Positions 43,456-55,674 of a DNA stretch of 64,000 nucleotides are shown here, one piece after another. The first letter of the stretch is position 1. Each line of letters begins with the position of its first letter. The DNA lies in assembly GCA_030267565.1 (NCBI GenBank), contig BRXU01000008.1, forward strand, positions 1,736,001-1,800,000. The letters run 5' to 3'. The notes under the pieces are model-generated. The model was not told the origin of the DNA. It ran no database searches and was given only the letters and a program-made list of their open reading frames with translations. The stretch comes from Pleodorina starrii. Lineage: Eukaryota > Chlorophyta > Chlorophyceae > Chlamydomonadales > Volvocaceae. The translations under genes and the position numbers were made by a program.

Positions 43456-46013
43456 CTGAGGTAGGGGAGGGGCGGACGGGCAATTGTCGCACTATCGGCT
43501 GCTAAGCGGCAGCAGTCCAGGCTCCAGGGGGGCTCACAGCTACGGCTCTGCAACGACTGCCGCCGCGCGCATCACTGCTCGGGCATCACGGTGGGTCTCT
43601 GCCTACAGAAGCGCTACAGAGGAACAGAGTGCAGTCCGCGCTCCACCGGGCTGCCACGCCCAACGATGGCCGCCCGCTGCTAAGCGCTACATCGCCAGTT
43701 CGTCACGCATGGCGCCCGAAAGCAGTCACCACTGCTTTTGGTGACGCAAGAAAAGCGCGTCTGCCGCCGCGCCCCTGCTGTTGGTGTTGGCGCTGCTGGA
43801 GAGTGATGCAAGCACGAAAATGTCGATGTTTCGGCCGGTTTCGAATGTTTCAGAGCCGCTGGTTGCCGTTTCGGGCTTGAGTGTGTTCCCTTGACGGTTG
43901 TCGCGGTTGTTGGTATGTTGGAGTGTGTTCCCTTGGTTAATGGTGGCAGCTGGCAGGGTTGCTGGCAGGGTGGCTGGTTTGCGCCGTCCTCTTATCTACG
44001 GGGCGGGCGTGGGGCTGCCGCGCAGGACGTGTTTCCACGGGACTCGTGGGGCCCCCCTAATAATGGCTGGTCGATCAAGAGCTCAAAATACCCACCCATT
44101 GGAACCCACGAAATGACACCAACGACAACAGATACCGGTGTATACACACAATTTGACGACGGACGAGTGACGACTGAAAGACGATTCGGCCGCTCAAAGT
44201 ACCCGTTCACGCCTTGGGCAGGCAGGCACGCCGGCCGGCCGGTCGGCCCCCAGGCAGGCAGGCAGGCACACGGTAAGCCAATCCGGGGGTTATGTCCGCC
44301 CTAAGGATGGGCTGAGAGGGAATCCTTGCGAAGCCCCTCGGTGTGGCGGTGAGGTCCTTCCGCCAGGGCGGCCAGGGGCTCCGCCGAACAGGCACCGCAG
44401 GAGGGCATATGCAGCACACAGCTCCGAAACCAACGACGGGAACCGTAAATGAGCCCCGGTGGCATGTAAAGGTCGAGCTGTTGTACCCGCGCTTCGAAAC
44501 CATATCATACGAGACGGCAGTGCCATGCGTACGGCATATGCATGCATGCATACTAGCATATGCATCGCGCGCGCGACAGCACAAACAGACAGACAGACAC
44601 CACAACCTCATGGAAAGTCATGGCCCCCCCGAGGAGGTCTCCATGTGGCGAAAACGATAGGCACGCCACCAGGTACCAGCAGCCGGCTGGCTCGGCCCTC
44701 CTTGGCGAGGGGCTGGGGCGCCCCGAAACCACGAAAACAGCCCCTTGCCATTCGAGGGGCCTGCCTGGAGCCCACTGTAACCACAACAACTACGGTAGAT
44801 GCTAAGCACTCCAGGGCAGTCTTGTTTATTTGTGGTACTGAAGCCCGAGGGCTGCACACACACGTGCACGCGGCCATTGCGCATACCGTATCCCTCCCTC
44901 CGATTCGCCGCCACGAGCCGCCGCCCGGGAGCCGCTCACAGGCTGTCTGCCGGCGGAAGCCCCGAGCAATCGCACGCAGGCTCACAACCCGAGCACACCC
45001 GAGCAAGAAACAAAAGACGCGCGCACTGATGATGAGAATACTCGCGATTCATCTGTCGACAGGAATGCCGCATCCCAGTCATGCGGCTTCTGGGGGGTGC
45101 ACGAGGATACGCACGTGACGACCGCTTACCTTGTGTGCGGTATGGGCACAGGGAAGAGCGCGAAACTTCTGTTGGGTGAGGGAAGTGCGGCGGCGGCGGC
45201 GGCAGCCGGAAAGCAGAGCAGCGCGAGGAGCGGCCAGCGGACATGCCGTGCCGCAGCTAGCTGCACAGCCAAACGTACGGCACGAAATGTACGGCCCAGA
45301 ACATGCGGCACCTAACCTGTGCGTTGCGAACTCGACCGATGTGGTCTGCAACTCGAGCTGTCAAACAAATTGCCTTCAGACACGCGCGCGCCGGGTGACG
45401 TCGCCATAAATGAAACAACTTTCCGACGACCCAGGCGATGTCCAGGCTGCTTCGTAAGCCGATAGACGCAACTGACAGTAGATAGATAATACATCCGACA
45501 GCTCCCTGCGCCACGACAGGGTAACATATATTGAATCGCCAAAAACAACAACAACAAATAATCCTCAACTGCCAAACTTGTGCTAAGGCACTGTATCGCT
45601 GTGCCGCGCTGCAGATCAGGTCCATGCTTATGCGGTCGTCCTCTCTGATCAACGATTTGGATCCAAAAAATACGATTTTAATGCAACATGGATCCAATCA
45701 CGGATACCAACCCAATCGCCGCAGCCCAGACTCGACCAACTCGCTTACCGTACAGCAACGTATGATAATGCACTTGCAACCGACTAATACCAGTGATGAC
45801 GCTCTCAATTTGGCCCTCATCAGCCGAATTCAGCCACGTCGGGGCAAGGGCCCGGGGAGCGCACCGTGGCGTACGGCAACACGGGTCAAGCGCAACGGCC
45901 AGCATCCCCCCCAGCCCTCTCTTCCCGCGCTTGGCTGCCTGTCTTTATTCCCACGCTCCAACTTCGCGATCCATTATTCCCAACCTGCAGCCTCGCCGTC
46001 GCTATTCGCGTGC

Positions 46014-46090
46014 TGCACAGTACAGCACAGCATAGCGCAACACAGTGCAGCACAGCACAGGATAGCACAGCACAGCACAGCGCAGCGCAA
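46014..46090 (+). repeat. CACAG/GCACA pentanucleotide microsatellite
   Basis: CACAG, CATAG and GCAGC units follow each other for about 75 bp. Confidence 0.85.
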
Positions 46091-46843
46091 AGAAGGCGGA
46101 AAGGCTGCGTGCGCCCTCCATTCCCCTAGGACGTACGTACAACACAGCCGAGGAGCGGAGGAGCACAGGCGCTCTGATGCCGCTCCAATGTCTCTCTCTC
46201 TCTCTCTCAGGGGCCCCCGGTTTCGGAGCGGGCCGCGCTCCCCCGACCGACTCTCAACCCACCCACCCACCCAACCCCCGTCTCGACAGTGCCCCCTTAA
46301 ATAATGCCCTCCACGGCACACCGCGGTACGACCAATACGACGACCCGCCGACCCGGCCGCCGCCAAAAACAACAACAAGAACGACGCTGCTGCTGCTGCT
46401 GCTGCTGTTGCCCATAAATGCTATTAAACGACCATGATAAAAACGCTGAGAGGACGGGGCACCAGCTGGCGCATCTCGGGACGCGTGTGAAGGCCCTCCA
46501 CCACCGCCCCCGGATCACATACACACCCAACATCGGTTTGCCCTTCACCCGTATCCTTCTCCTCCTCTTCATTCGCTCATCACATTCGCTCATCACATTC
46601 GCACATCACATTCGCACATCACCGCATCTTGTCAACTGAACTGCGAAACTGAACTGCCAAAATAAAATTATTTAAGGAACGCGCCATGCCCCAGGCGCCC
46701 AGTGCGGCATCCCCAGTGCGCCCACTTCCGTCGGACGACCCCGCGGGCCCCGCCCCCGCCGCAACCGTTGTGCGGAGCCCCCTGCAACAACCACAGCCAC
46801 AACCATAACCACAGCCACAACCATAACTACAACAACAAAGACG

Positions 46844-49800
46844 TCAGGCCCTGGGCCTAGCGCAAACCGTGAAAGCCGCCACGAGCAACCGCAGCCGACC
46901 GCCAACACCGCCGCCGCCGCCTGCCTTCGCGACGCCGGCGGCGTCCGCGGCCGGCGTCCTCCCACCGCTGCCGCGACGGCCCGCCGCCGCCGCTGCGGCC
47001 CGCGGAGCCGCCCGCGGGGGCCCGGCTGATGACGACGCGGAGGTCGCGGACGACGGCCAGCTCCCCTCTGTCCCCGCCTGGTCCGCCGCCGCCGCCGCCG
47101 CTGCTGTCACCCGCTCCGCCGGCAGGGTTCGCAGCCGCGACTGAGATCCTGCGTAGGCCCGAGGAGCCGCAGCGCAGGGCGCTGCACTCAGGTCGCCGCC
47201 GTGGAGAGCCGGCGGCTGCGCCAGCGCTCTCGAACCGCAGCGTCGAGGCCCACCCGCCTGCTGTGGCTGTGGCTGCTGCTCCTGTGCCGCTGGCGACGGC
47301 GGCGGCCGAAGCGCCCTTCCGCAAGCCCTGCTGGAGGCGTGGCGGAAGTCGCTGAGGAGCTGGTAGACCCGGCTCCCGGGCACAGGTGTGCCCGCCGCGC
47401 CGTCGTCGGCGCCGCCGCCGCCTCCGTCGGGCTTCGTCGCCAGCCCCACGCCGGTGTACGACAAGGACCACGACAAGGACGCCGCACCCGCGTTCTGCTT
47501 GTCCTGAGCCGTAGCGCGGACCGTCGGAGGCGGGCCACCGCCGCCGCGCCTGGACCCGAGTCCGCGCTCGCCGACAACCCCTCCAAGCTCCCCGCCACCA
47601 CCACCGCCGTCACCACCGCCGTCACCGTCGGCGTTGCCGCCGCCGTCGCCGTTGCAGTTGCCGCCATCGCCACCTTGGGTGGCGCAAGGCAGCGGCGGGC
47701 TCCTGTCGACATCGCTGCACAAGAGGGCGGAGGTGCAGCCGCTGGAACCGCAGGAGCCCATGGAGCTGATGGTACTGCTGTGAAACCGCAGCGTCGAGGC
47801 GTAGACGCAGGCGGAGGCGGAGGCGGTGGCACACGTCGTCGTCGTCGTCGTCATCGTCATCGTGCTGTACTCGTTGCCTAACCTGTCGCCGCCGCCGGCG
47901 CCACGAGCACCCGCATCATCATCAGCATCAGCATCGCCCACATCCCCTCCCCCGCCAGCGTCCCCGGACGCGAGCAGATCCACGACGCACGGCACCCCGC
48001 CCGCCGACGCTGCCGCCGTCCTCCCCGCCACCTCGTTCTGCAGCGGCCCCTGCGGCAACGCCAGCAAGGGGTGCTGCTGCTGCTGCGACTGGTGCGGGTG
48101 CTGCAGCTCCTGCGGGCGCGAAAGCGGGCGCGGATGCGGGTGTGGGGCCTGCTGCGTCGACCTCCAGCGCGCGCACGCCGCCGCGGCGCCGTCCAGGGTA
48201 GCGCCGCCGCCGCCGCCACCGCCGCCGCCACCACCGCCGCCGCTGCCCAAATCACCGTCGAACGAGTCAAGAAGGCCGTTGGGATCGACTTCGCGGCCGC
48301 AGCCGCATTGCCCTTGGATGCCGTCGCCGTCATCGTCGCCGTCGCCGTCCTCCTCGCCAGTCAGCCAATCAGGCGGCACGCAGCAAGACAGCCCGCCGCC
48401 GCCGTAGGGATCCGCGCCGCAGCCGCCAGCGGCGGCGGCAGCAGCGGCAGCGGCTGCGGCGGCGACGCCGTACGGCGGTTGTACGAGCATGATGCTGTGA
48501 TCCGAGCTGCTTTCACTGCGGGGAAAGGTATAGACGTCGCTGATTGGCTGCGAGTGCTCCAGAGCTAGAACCATCTGAGGGCTCAGCAGCCCAGGGACCT
48601 GGACCGGGACCGGGACCTGAAGCTGGAGTTGAAGTTGAAGCTGCTCCTCGCAATGCTGCGATGGCGGCGGCGCCGCCGGGAACGCGGCCAGTGCCGCGGA
48701 AGAAGACGGGTTGCGTACGGCATCCGGACCGTTGGCCATTGGCAGCAACTGCGGCGGCTGCGGCGGTGGCTGATCCAGCGCCGCTACCGCCGCGGGTGCC
48801 GCCGCCGGCGGCGGGGTTGGGCAGCATCCCTCCGGTTGCGCGTCGGCGGGGGACCCGTGTGACGTGCCGTACTGAGAGGATGCGGCGGACCTCGCGGCAG
48901 CCACGGCCTGCGAAGGTCGCAGGGTCACGTGCATCGGCCCCTCAGGTACGGCACGTACGGAAGGAATAATTGAGAAACCGTACCGCTGCCGTCGCGGCGC
49001 CGTCGCGGAAGAGTTGCCGGCAAAAACCCACGTGCGTGACGCATAAAAACGTAGAGTAAGGACAACCACCTTACCAACCACCGTACCAACCACCTTACCT
49101 GACGTGCCACGTGATCCAGCCAGCGCACGGTCTTGGTGGTGCGAGCCGACTCGGCCTGCTGCGACGCGCTAGCCTCCGCCGGCCATGTTCGGGACGGGCG
49201 CAGACAGCTGCGACAAGCGATGCCGCTGTAGCTGCCAGCGGGGCAGACCGTGACGATGCTGCTGCCACCGCCGCCGCCATCGCCGCCGCAATCGCCGCCG
49301 ACCTGAGACACGGAGACGCTCCGCAGCGTCGGATGTGCCGCCGCCGCCGCTGCCGCTTCCGTTAAAAATGAGGGCCGGCCGATGCGACGCGGCGGCGGCA
49401 TCGCGCCGCAGGCGACGGCGACGGCGGCGGCGTCACGCCTGGGGCCGCTGCTGCCCTCGTCCAGCGCTCCCACGGTCTCCTGGGTTTGGTCCTCTAGGAG
49501 TTCGTAGCAGCTGGAGGACTGCGGGAAGGCCGCGGCCGTCGCCGCGTCCGTAGTTGCAGCGCCGGCCTGATTGCAGGGCAGGCTTGAGTTGTTGTGTCGG
49601 CGGCAGCCTGACCACGAGGTGTTGGAGCTCCAGGTGGCGAGGTCGAGGACGCTGACCTCGCAGCGGCCCCCATCGGGGCTGAGGACGAGCAGGACGGGCG
49701 GCCGGCCGTAGGCATCCTGGTCATCCTCCGGCTCAGCGCGCGCGGAGGCGAGCCAGCCCGGGTTGTTTCCAGTATGCGCGGTGAGGGAGTCTTCGACAGA

Positions 49801-50028
49801 GGCCTTTTGATCGCTGCTGCTGGCGGGCAGGAGCTGGCGATCGAGGTCGTGGAGAGAGCCCGAGTCGAATATGCCGGCCCGATGATGTGCCGCAGTGAGC
49901 ACCCGTCCCGGCCGGCATTCGCCGTTTTCCATCTGTTTACATCCAGATGGAGCAAAAACTTTTGGAGTATAGGGTTGGGGAGGGTTGTCAGGGTCTGCCA
50001 AGCGGCTCGGAGAAGACGTTCGGCGCAT
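46844..50028 (-). CDS. Large low-complexity protein of unknown function
   Basis: Exons 50028-49099 and 48907-46844 (donor CAG|GTAAGG, acceptor TTCGCAG) give about 997 aa in phase. An acceptor at CCTGAG|GGG (about 48938) would add about 11 aa. The first exon has better-ordered stretches, such as GRPPVLLVLSPDGG, VSVLDLATWSS, SSCYELLEDQTQETVGALDE and ARTTKTVRWLDHVARQ. The rest is dominated by Ala, Gly, Gln, Ser and Asp runs (poly-Ala, a Gly run, Gln/Leu and Thr/Met repeats). A VCPAGSYSGIACRSC segment looks like a small Cys motif. No catalytic domain is visible. Such proteins are common in volvocine algae as regulators or cell-wall components, but nothing here proves either. Additional introns may be hidden in the long second exon. 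Confidence 0.5.
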
Positions 50029-52378
50029 TAGGGGTTAAGACGTATAACTGCTTCGGCGCAGAGCGCGTGCGAGGCAGAGCGGCAAAAGGGAGTGAAGGCT
50101 ACCGGCTTAAGGTTGCAACAGCAAGCTGTCCCCCAGTGATTCTCAAGCTATGCCACTCCTACCGTCGAATCCGGCCGTTGTAAGTGGGCAGACGATCCAC
50201 GAAGACCCTCAGGGAGCGAGTTCCTGACAGTAAATTACAGTGGAAAGTGTATCTACGAATGACAAAAGCCCATGGATGCGCCACGTCCTCGGCTACCGGT
50301 CCAGAGGGAAAAGAATAGGGCGCATGTACGTGCAGCAAACCTAGTAAAGGCCTTATAGTAGGTTATATTCAAAGTACAGTATCTATTGAATTTCGTTTAT
50401 TCATTGGCGATAGTAGGCTGGCGCCGTTAACCACTCACAGCCATTCCCGCCCAACCACCCATGACAAAACGAGTACAAGGACCGCAGCTCATTGCAACGC
50501 ATTTAGCATCATAAGTTATCGAAAAAACGCCTGCTATGAGCTGCACTTGAAGCGCTAGTATTTCTCAGTCTTGTAACTGTTTTCATAACCGGACCTGTCG
50601 TAACAGTGACGTATCGATTGTGGTGCCAGGCACTTAATGGGCTGCTGTCATCGTTTATATTCCTGATATTTTGACCAATCAATTGCTTGTGGAACATGGG
50701 TACGGATCTGCCTTAAAATGCGGTCACAACTCACAGGCAGACAGGCTCAGGCCGGCGAAGCTGGCGAAGGCAAGGCAAGCGAGCGTTTCCATTACCAGCA
50801 TATCTCGGTGCCGTTTTAATAGGAATTTTTCAGATGGGGAAACGCGTCCGGAGGTAATCGAGGGTAGGGTGCTCGATAACGGCTCGATCGGGCCCTGCCT
50901 GGCCCTGCGCTCGTGCGCGACGCGCGTCCCGACGCGTAAGAGTGCGGACAGGTTTCTTGCCGCGTATGACTGCTGGCCTGCATCTGCGCCTTCTGGCGCA
51001 AGGGCTGCGCCACGGGACCACCAACGGCAGCAGGGATCGAAACCTGAAGAGTGCTTGCATCAGGAGAGTCTTCAACATCAAGTTGGTGGAGCCCTTTCAG
51101 AGCAAAACTTTCCTTGGGTTCAATGACCTTCGTTGGCTTATCGAGTGGCACAGTATCGAGCTTCAGCATCTTTCGCTTCGACGGAGTAGCCCCCATTGTA
51201 TCCCTAGCAGGAGCCTGGACATCAACCGTTTTGGGCCCGAAAAGGCAGTCTGGATTCAGACCCAGAGGACCTCTAGCACCTCACCGCATGACCAGCAGGA
51301 TCGGCTGCTTTGAAGACGCTAAATAGGTCACCCTGCTGAGCCTTGACGTCCTGCCTTGTCGCGCTTCCGTTTGACTTGTCAACACCCTCCTTTTATTACC
51401 GTTGTCTTTTCATTGGCCAAAAAAATACATCAAGATATATCTGAGCGCAAAAAATGCCAAGAGACAAGGGTGATAGCAAAAGTAAGGGTAGGTTTTTTTG
51501 TGTTTTTCGACTGCCGGCACTTTCGACTACCGACCGTTACAAGCACTGCAGGTCCTCGCATGGGGCTGGTCGGCTGGACTCCGTCGGCGCCGAAGCGCCC
51601 ATATTCCCCGTTGCCTACTTAGGATGAGTACGTTACCTCTTAAGTCGGTTGGCTTTCAGAAAACTTTCCCTGTTGGTTCACCTTAAGGCAGCGTAGGGAT
51701 ATGGAAGCAGCAGCAAATCAGACAGCCCCTGCGAGAGCCTCGCAAGTCGCAACCAGTTGCCCCGGCAACCCTGTTGGCGGAGAGCAACAGGCGCGGCAAC
51801 TGCTAGTCGGCGGTTCCTAGTCTTCGCCTCTGCTAAGTTGCGCACCATGTACCGGTACGCTTTAGACTGCTCGAAGCTCGAGCTTCCGACCACCGGGAGC
51901 CCGTCGCCACACGCCAAGTGGTCAAGACAGGAAGTCACGCCAGTTTGACCAGCCGCGACTGTCCAACCTGACGCCCCCAGGGCTCAGATCCGACATGTCG
52001 TGCAGTACATAGTCGTACCTACGCAACATTTTGCATCTACACGCGACGGTGTCCGGCGCATCGCGGCGGTAGGAGCACGGCCTGCTCGGGGCGCCGTCAA
52101 CGGCCCCCAGGCGTTACCGAGTGTTACCGTAACCAGTAAGCTGCAGATAGCGATACGCCCATCTACCAGTATGATGCACCACCCAGGGGCAATCCTCTGG
52201 CTCCAATCATCCACTGCGAACCGAATCGTCCATTCATTCATTCCTTACTTCGACTGCAGCGCAACGGGGCCAGGGCCCAGGGCACCGCTTATCGTGCAGC
52301 CGCTAGCCGCCCCCCCACCACCGCCACCATGCATAACCCCCCCACCACCATTCGATCGTCCGCCATTCCCGGCTTGGC
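50029..52378. other. Spacer between the low-complexity gene and AOS1
   Basis: A minus frame at 50816-51196 starts MGATPSKRKMLKLDTVPLDK and has protein-like composition in its first 70 codons, then degrades to random Arg-rich sequence. No family, splice partner or coding bias supports it strongly, so it is left as a possible exon only. The rest is moderately AT-rich and without recognised features. Confidence 0.35.
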
Positions 52379-52383
52379 TTACA
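52379..52383 (-). promoter_or_regulatory. Candidate TGTAA polyadenylation signal of AOS1
   Basis: TTACA on the plus strand, 333 nt past the AOS1 stop codon on the gene's strand. Confidence 0.6.
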
Positions 52384-52531
52384 ATTTACTTGACCGGTGA
52401 TGACAGGTGATGACCGGTGAGAGAGGGAGAGGGCTTTTTTTAACTTGCAGCCCCCGCGCACGAAGCCAGCCAGCTTGGTGTGTCGCCCAGGCGACAAGCC
52501 GCCCCGCCCTCCCCCCTGTCCCCGTCCCCCT

Positions 52532-52590
52532 GGGTTCCGGGTCCGTTCGCTAACGCCGTCTCCATCTCCGCTGCTGTATCTTCGTTTTAC
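52532..52590 (+). repeat. Dispersed repeat, copy 2 (relative at 11447-11505)
   Basis: Shares GGGTTCCGGGTCCG, CGCTAACGCCGTCTCC and TCTCCGCTGC in the same order with 11447-11505. It lies in the probable AOS1 3' UTR. Confidence 0.6.
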
Positions 52591-52715
52591 CCCCTGTCCC
52601 CACCGCCCAAACCTCCCTCTCTTTCCCTGCCAATCGCCCACGCCCATGCCACCTTTGGTAACAACCACAGCACCAAACGCTCCGCGCCGACCCGCACCCG
52701 CGCCCACGCCCACGC

Positions 52716-55674
52716 CTACGCCGCGCCTACGAAGCACTCCTCCATGCCCAGGCCGTCGCGCACCAGGAGGCTGTAGCAGAACAAGTTCCGGAGCGGCGGA
52801 CCGACGTGCGACACGGCGCGCAGCACATTGTTGGCCACCACGCCCCCCACCACCGCACACACCGGCGCCAGCTCCCCCAGTGGCTCCGCTGCCGCCGCCG
52901 CCTCCGCCGCCTCAGGCTCCGACTGCGGCTCCGCCGCCGCTGGCGACGACGGCGCGGCGGCGTCCAGCACGAAACTCTCCACGAGGCCCTCCGGGAGCAG
53001 CGCCGCGGCGGCGCCGCCGCCGGCCTTGGCGGCGGCTGTCGCCGCCGCCAGGCGCTCCGCCGCCAGCCGCACCGCCGCGACGTCGGCCGGGCCGGCGGCC
53101 GGTCGGGAGTGCGCCTCCTCAAATTCCCAGCAGGCTGAGGGTGGTGGGCGTGGGCGGGGGGCAGGACGACAAGAAGGGCGGTGAGGGGCGGTGAGGGACG
53201 GTCATCGTGTGCAATGGGATATGTGTTCTGGGAAAGGTAGGAAAGGTATCTGTGCGGTGGGTAAGATTGTACAACACATGGGGGAAATGGAAAAATGGAA
53301 AAAGGGTAGGGACAGGCGTGGTGGGTTGCGGGCTCAGGACAGGGGCCTCAGGATGAGGCGGCGAAGGCGGCGAAGGCGTGTTGCGTAGGGAAGAGACCAG
53401 GCGGCCAGGGCGAGCCCCCCTTTCCATCACGGCAATGGCGGCTTGCAAAGAGCTTGTCGGAAAATCAACCCTAAGCCCCGAAGTTGCGATGATAGGGAGG
53501 GAGAGCGCACACCAGCCGCCCGAGCGCACGCTGCCGTATCGGCACAGCTCGATCGCCGTACCCAGCCGTACCGCACCTCTCAGCACCAGGTACAGCGGGT
53601 GTGTGCGCTTGCCGACCGCCGCCAGATCAGCCGACATCGTGGACCGGAAGCTGCCGTACTCGAACACCTTTTCGCCCGCCTCGCCCTGTCAGCGTGTAAC
53701 ACGGTACGGCAAACGTGGGAGGCCCACGACAAGCCAACCGTCAGCCGGGCGGGGAATCGGGCGTGGGATTTTGTTTCTTTGACGATGTTTTCACTTCGAC
53801 CGTGCAAAAGTGTTTCTGTGCCCAACAGCGTCCAACGGAGTCCTGATCCTCCGTCCCTCCCTCCTTCCGTCCCTCCCACGCCCCCGCCGTCCAGCCCAGC
53901 GTTCACAAACGCTACTACCATAACGCTCACCTTGACCGTGTACGTGTGTCGCGGCCCCAGGTCCACGAACACGAAGCTGCTGGCGCCGCGCACGCCCCCC
54001 GCGAACAGCTGCCGGCCCAGACCCCGACACAGCTCACTCAGCGCAGCCAGCTCGCGGAGGGGCAGGCCGCACGCCACAACGGTGTCGTACCGCGACACCA
54101 GCGACCGCAGCGCCTCCGCCGGCGCCGCCGTGGCGGCGGCGGAGGCGGCGGCCTCAGGCGGCGGTGTTGCCTCGGCCGGGTCCTGCTGCTGCTGCTGCTG
54201 CAGGAGCGCGGCGGTGCTGGGCGGCCCCGGCTCCACTCGCACGGTCATGAGCGGGTTCATGGCCTGCAGGGTGGCCGCGCAGGCCTCCGCCACACTGGCC
54301 ACAGACAACAGGGCGATAGCGACAGCAACGGCGATGAAGGTAATGCCGGATGGGGGTTAGCGATGGTGACGCTGATGGTAGTGGGGAATAGGAACGGCCA
54401 TAGTTGAGGAGGTATAGTTGAGGATGTTGGCCGTCCGGGCCCGACCGACCGACACGGCCGGGCCCGACCGGACGTTTGCCTCTCCGGCCAATCATCTCGG
54501 TGAATGTGTTCTCGTCCGCACCCGCACCCACACCCGCACCCGGACACAAGGGGGTCTGCATCACTCCATGGCCCAGAGAGGGGCCCTTCCTTCTCGCTGC
54601 TGGCCCTGCCGCTTGTGCTACTGCTTGCGCTTTTGCCAGCGCTTGTGCGCTTGTGCTTGCGCTTTTGCTAGCGCTTGTGCTTGCGCTAGTGCTTGCGCTA
54701 GTGCTAGCGCGCTGGCCCTGCCGCTGGCCCTGCCGCTGTTCCTGTCGCTGGCGCTGCCACTGCCACTGCCTTACGCACCTCTTGCCGGCTGCTGATCCGG
54801 GCTCCACCAGGAAGTTGCCGGGGGCCGCGGAGGTGGCGGGGGTGTTGTCCAGCAGGGTCACCGTGCCCACACCCGCCAGCACGATGTTCTTGGCGATCTG
54901 GGTCGGTAGGTGGTTTCGGAGCCGGATTCGGAAAAGCGCGCAATGCACAGGAATCGCGCGGCGGCACGCACGCCGGCGTTGGGGAACTGGAAGTACAGCA
55001 ATACAGCAGTACCGCAGTACGGCGCCATGCTCGATTCATGGGTTGCGCAACGGAGCGGTGCGAGCCCGAACGGAGCGCCAACCACACAGTCTGTGACGGA
55101 CCGCGCCGGCGCGACGCTTCAGGCCGTGGTTGAGGTCGTGGTTCAGGTAAGGGTTCGGGCGGTGACGCTGGGACGTGCTCGCGCAGGGTTGGCTCAGCTG
55201 CCGTGCTTTTAGGCGGCTGGAAATCGTCAGTTGGGCTGCGATGGATCGCATCCGCGTGCTTCCAAACGTTGTGAGGGCAGGGGGTTGACGACACCAGCCT
55301 CATTCGGTGATGCACACTGCGTTCGCATCCCTTCGCCCCCCGCCCCCCGCCCCCCCGTCCGCTCTCGGCCTTCCTCCCTTACCTCTGCAGCCAGGCCCCC
55401 CAGTCCGATTATCAGAACCTTGGCATCCATGAGCCTTTCCAACAAACAAGCAAGGAACGTCACGGGGTCTCTTGAAAAAAAGGGAGGTGCAGATTACGGC
55501 ACATGCCCGAAAGGAAAGCGAGGACGAAAAGCGCCAACTTCAAGGCAGCGCAATGTATAGAATCAGGGTTCGCGGAATGGCGCACCTGCGCTGTACCTCC
55601 ACGCCCCAGACGCGCAATTGCCTGTCGTAGACAGCGGCATGGTCCTCCGTCAGGGTGTCCAGCGCGGGCGACAT
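52716..55674 (-). CDS. SAE1: SUMO-activating enzyme E1 subunit AOS1/SAE1
   Basis: Six exons: 55674-55586, 55434-55383, 54897-54779, 54294-53931, 53667-53577 and 53134-52716. They give 377 aa, all phases closing (human SAE1 is 346 aa). The N-terminus has YDRQLRVWGVEVQRRL with the family's arginine, then the Rossmann segment VLIIGLGGLAAEIAKNIVLA. The C-terminus APVCAVVGGVVANNVLRAVS and the ending GMEECF match SAE1 rather than NAE1 or the UBA2 half. The protein pairs with UBA2/SAE2 to adenylate SUMO in the nucleus; the thioester cysteine is on the partner. Gln-rich and Ala/Pro inserts (about residues 115-145) and an Ala/Ser/Glu insert near residue 290 enlarge it. Intron 3 has a repeat tract, and fragments of the 5' region recur at 63231-63345 and 63774-63922. 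Confidence 0.93.
54598..54745 (+). repeat. GCTTGTGCTTGC-type repeat tract in AOS1 intron 3
   Basis: Imperfect 6- and 12-bp units (GCTTGTGCTTGC, GCTAGTGCTTGC, then CTGCCGCTGGCC) fill much of the intron 54295-54778. Confidence 0.85.

Larger units (their letters stand above)
41982..46843. other. Accessory spacer without a convincing gene
   Basis: It starts with three GGAATTGCTCCGG motifs. It contains one possible orphan exon (43334-43455), a run of GGCAGGCAGGC-type repeats near 44255, and a CACAG-type pentamer tract at about 46014-46090. Open frames are short, overlap, and lack domains. Confidence 0.4.

Noticed and set aside
50816..51196. Minus-strand frame starting MGATPSKRKMLKLDTVPLDK
   Set aside because: Protein-like at first but without family, splice context or sustained coding bias; kept only as a remark.
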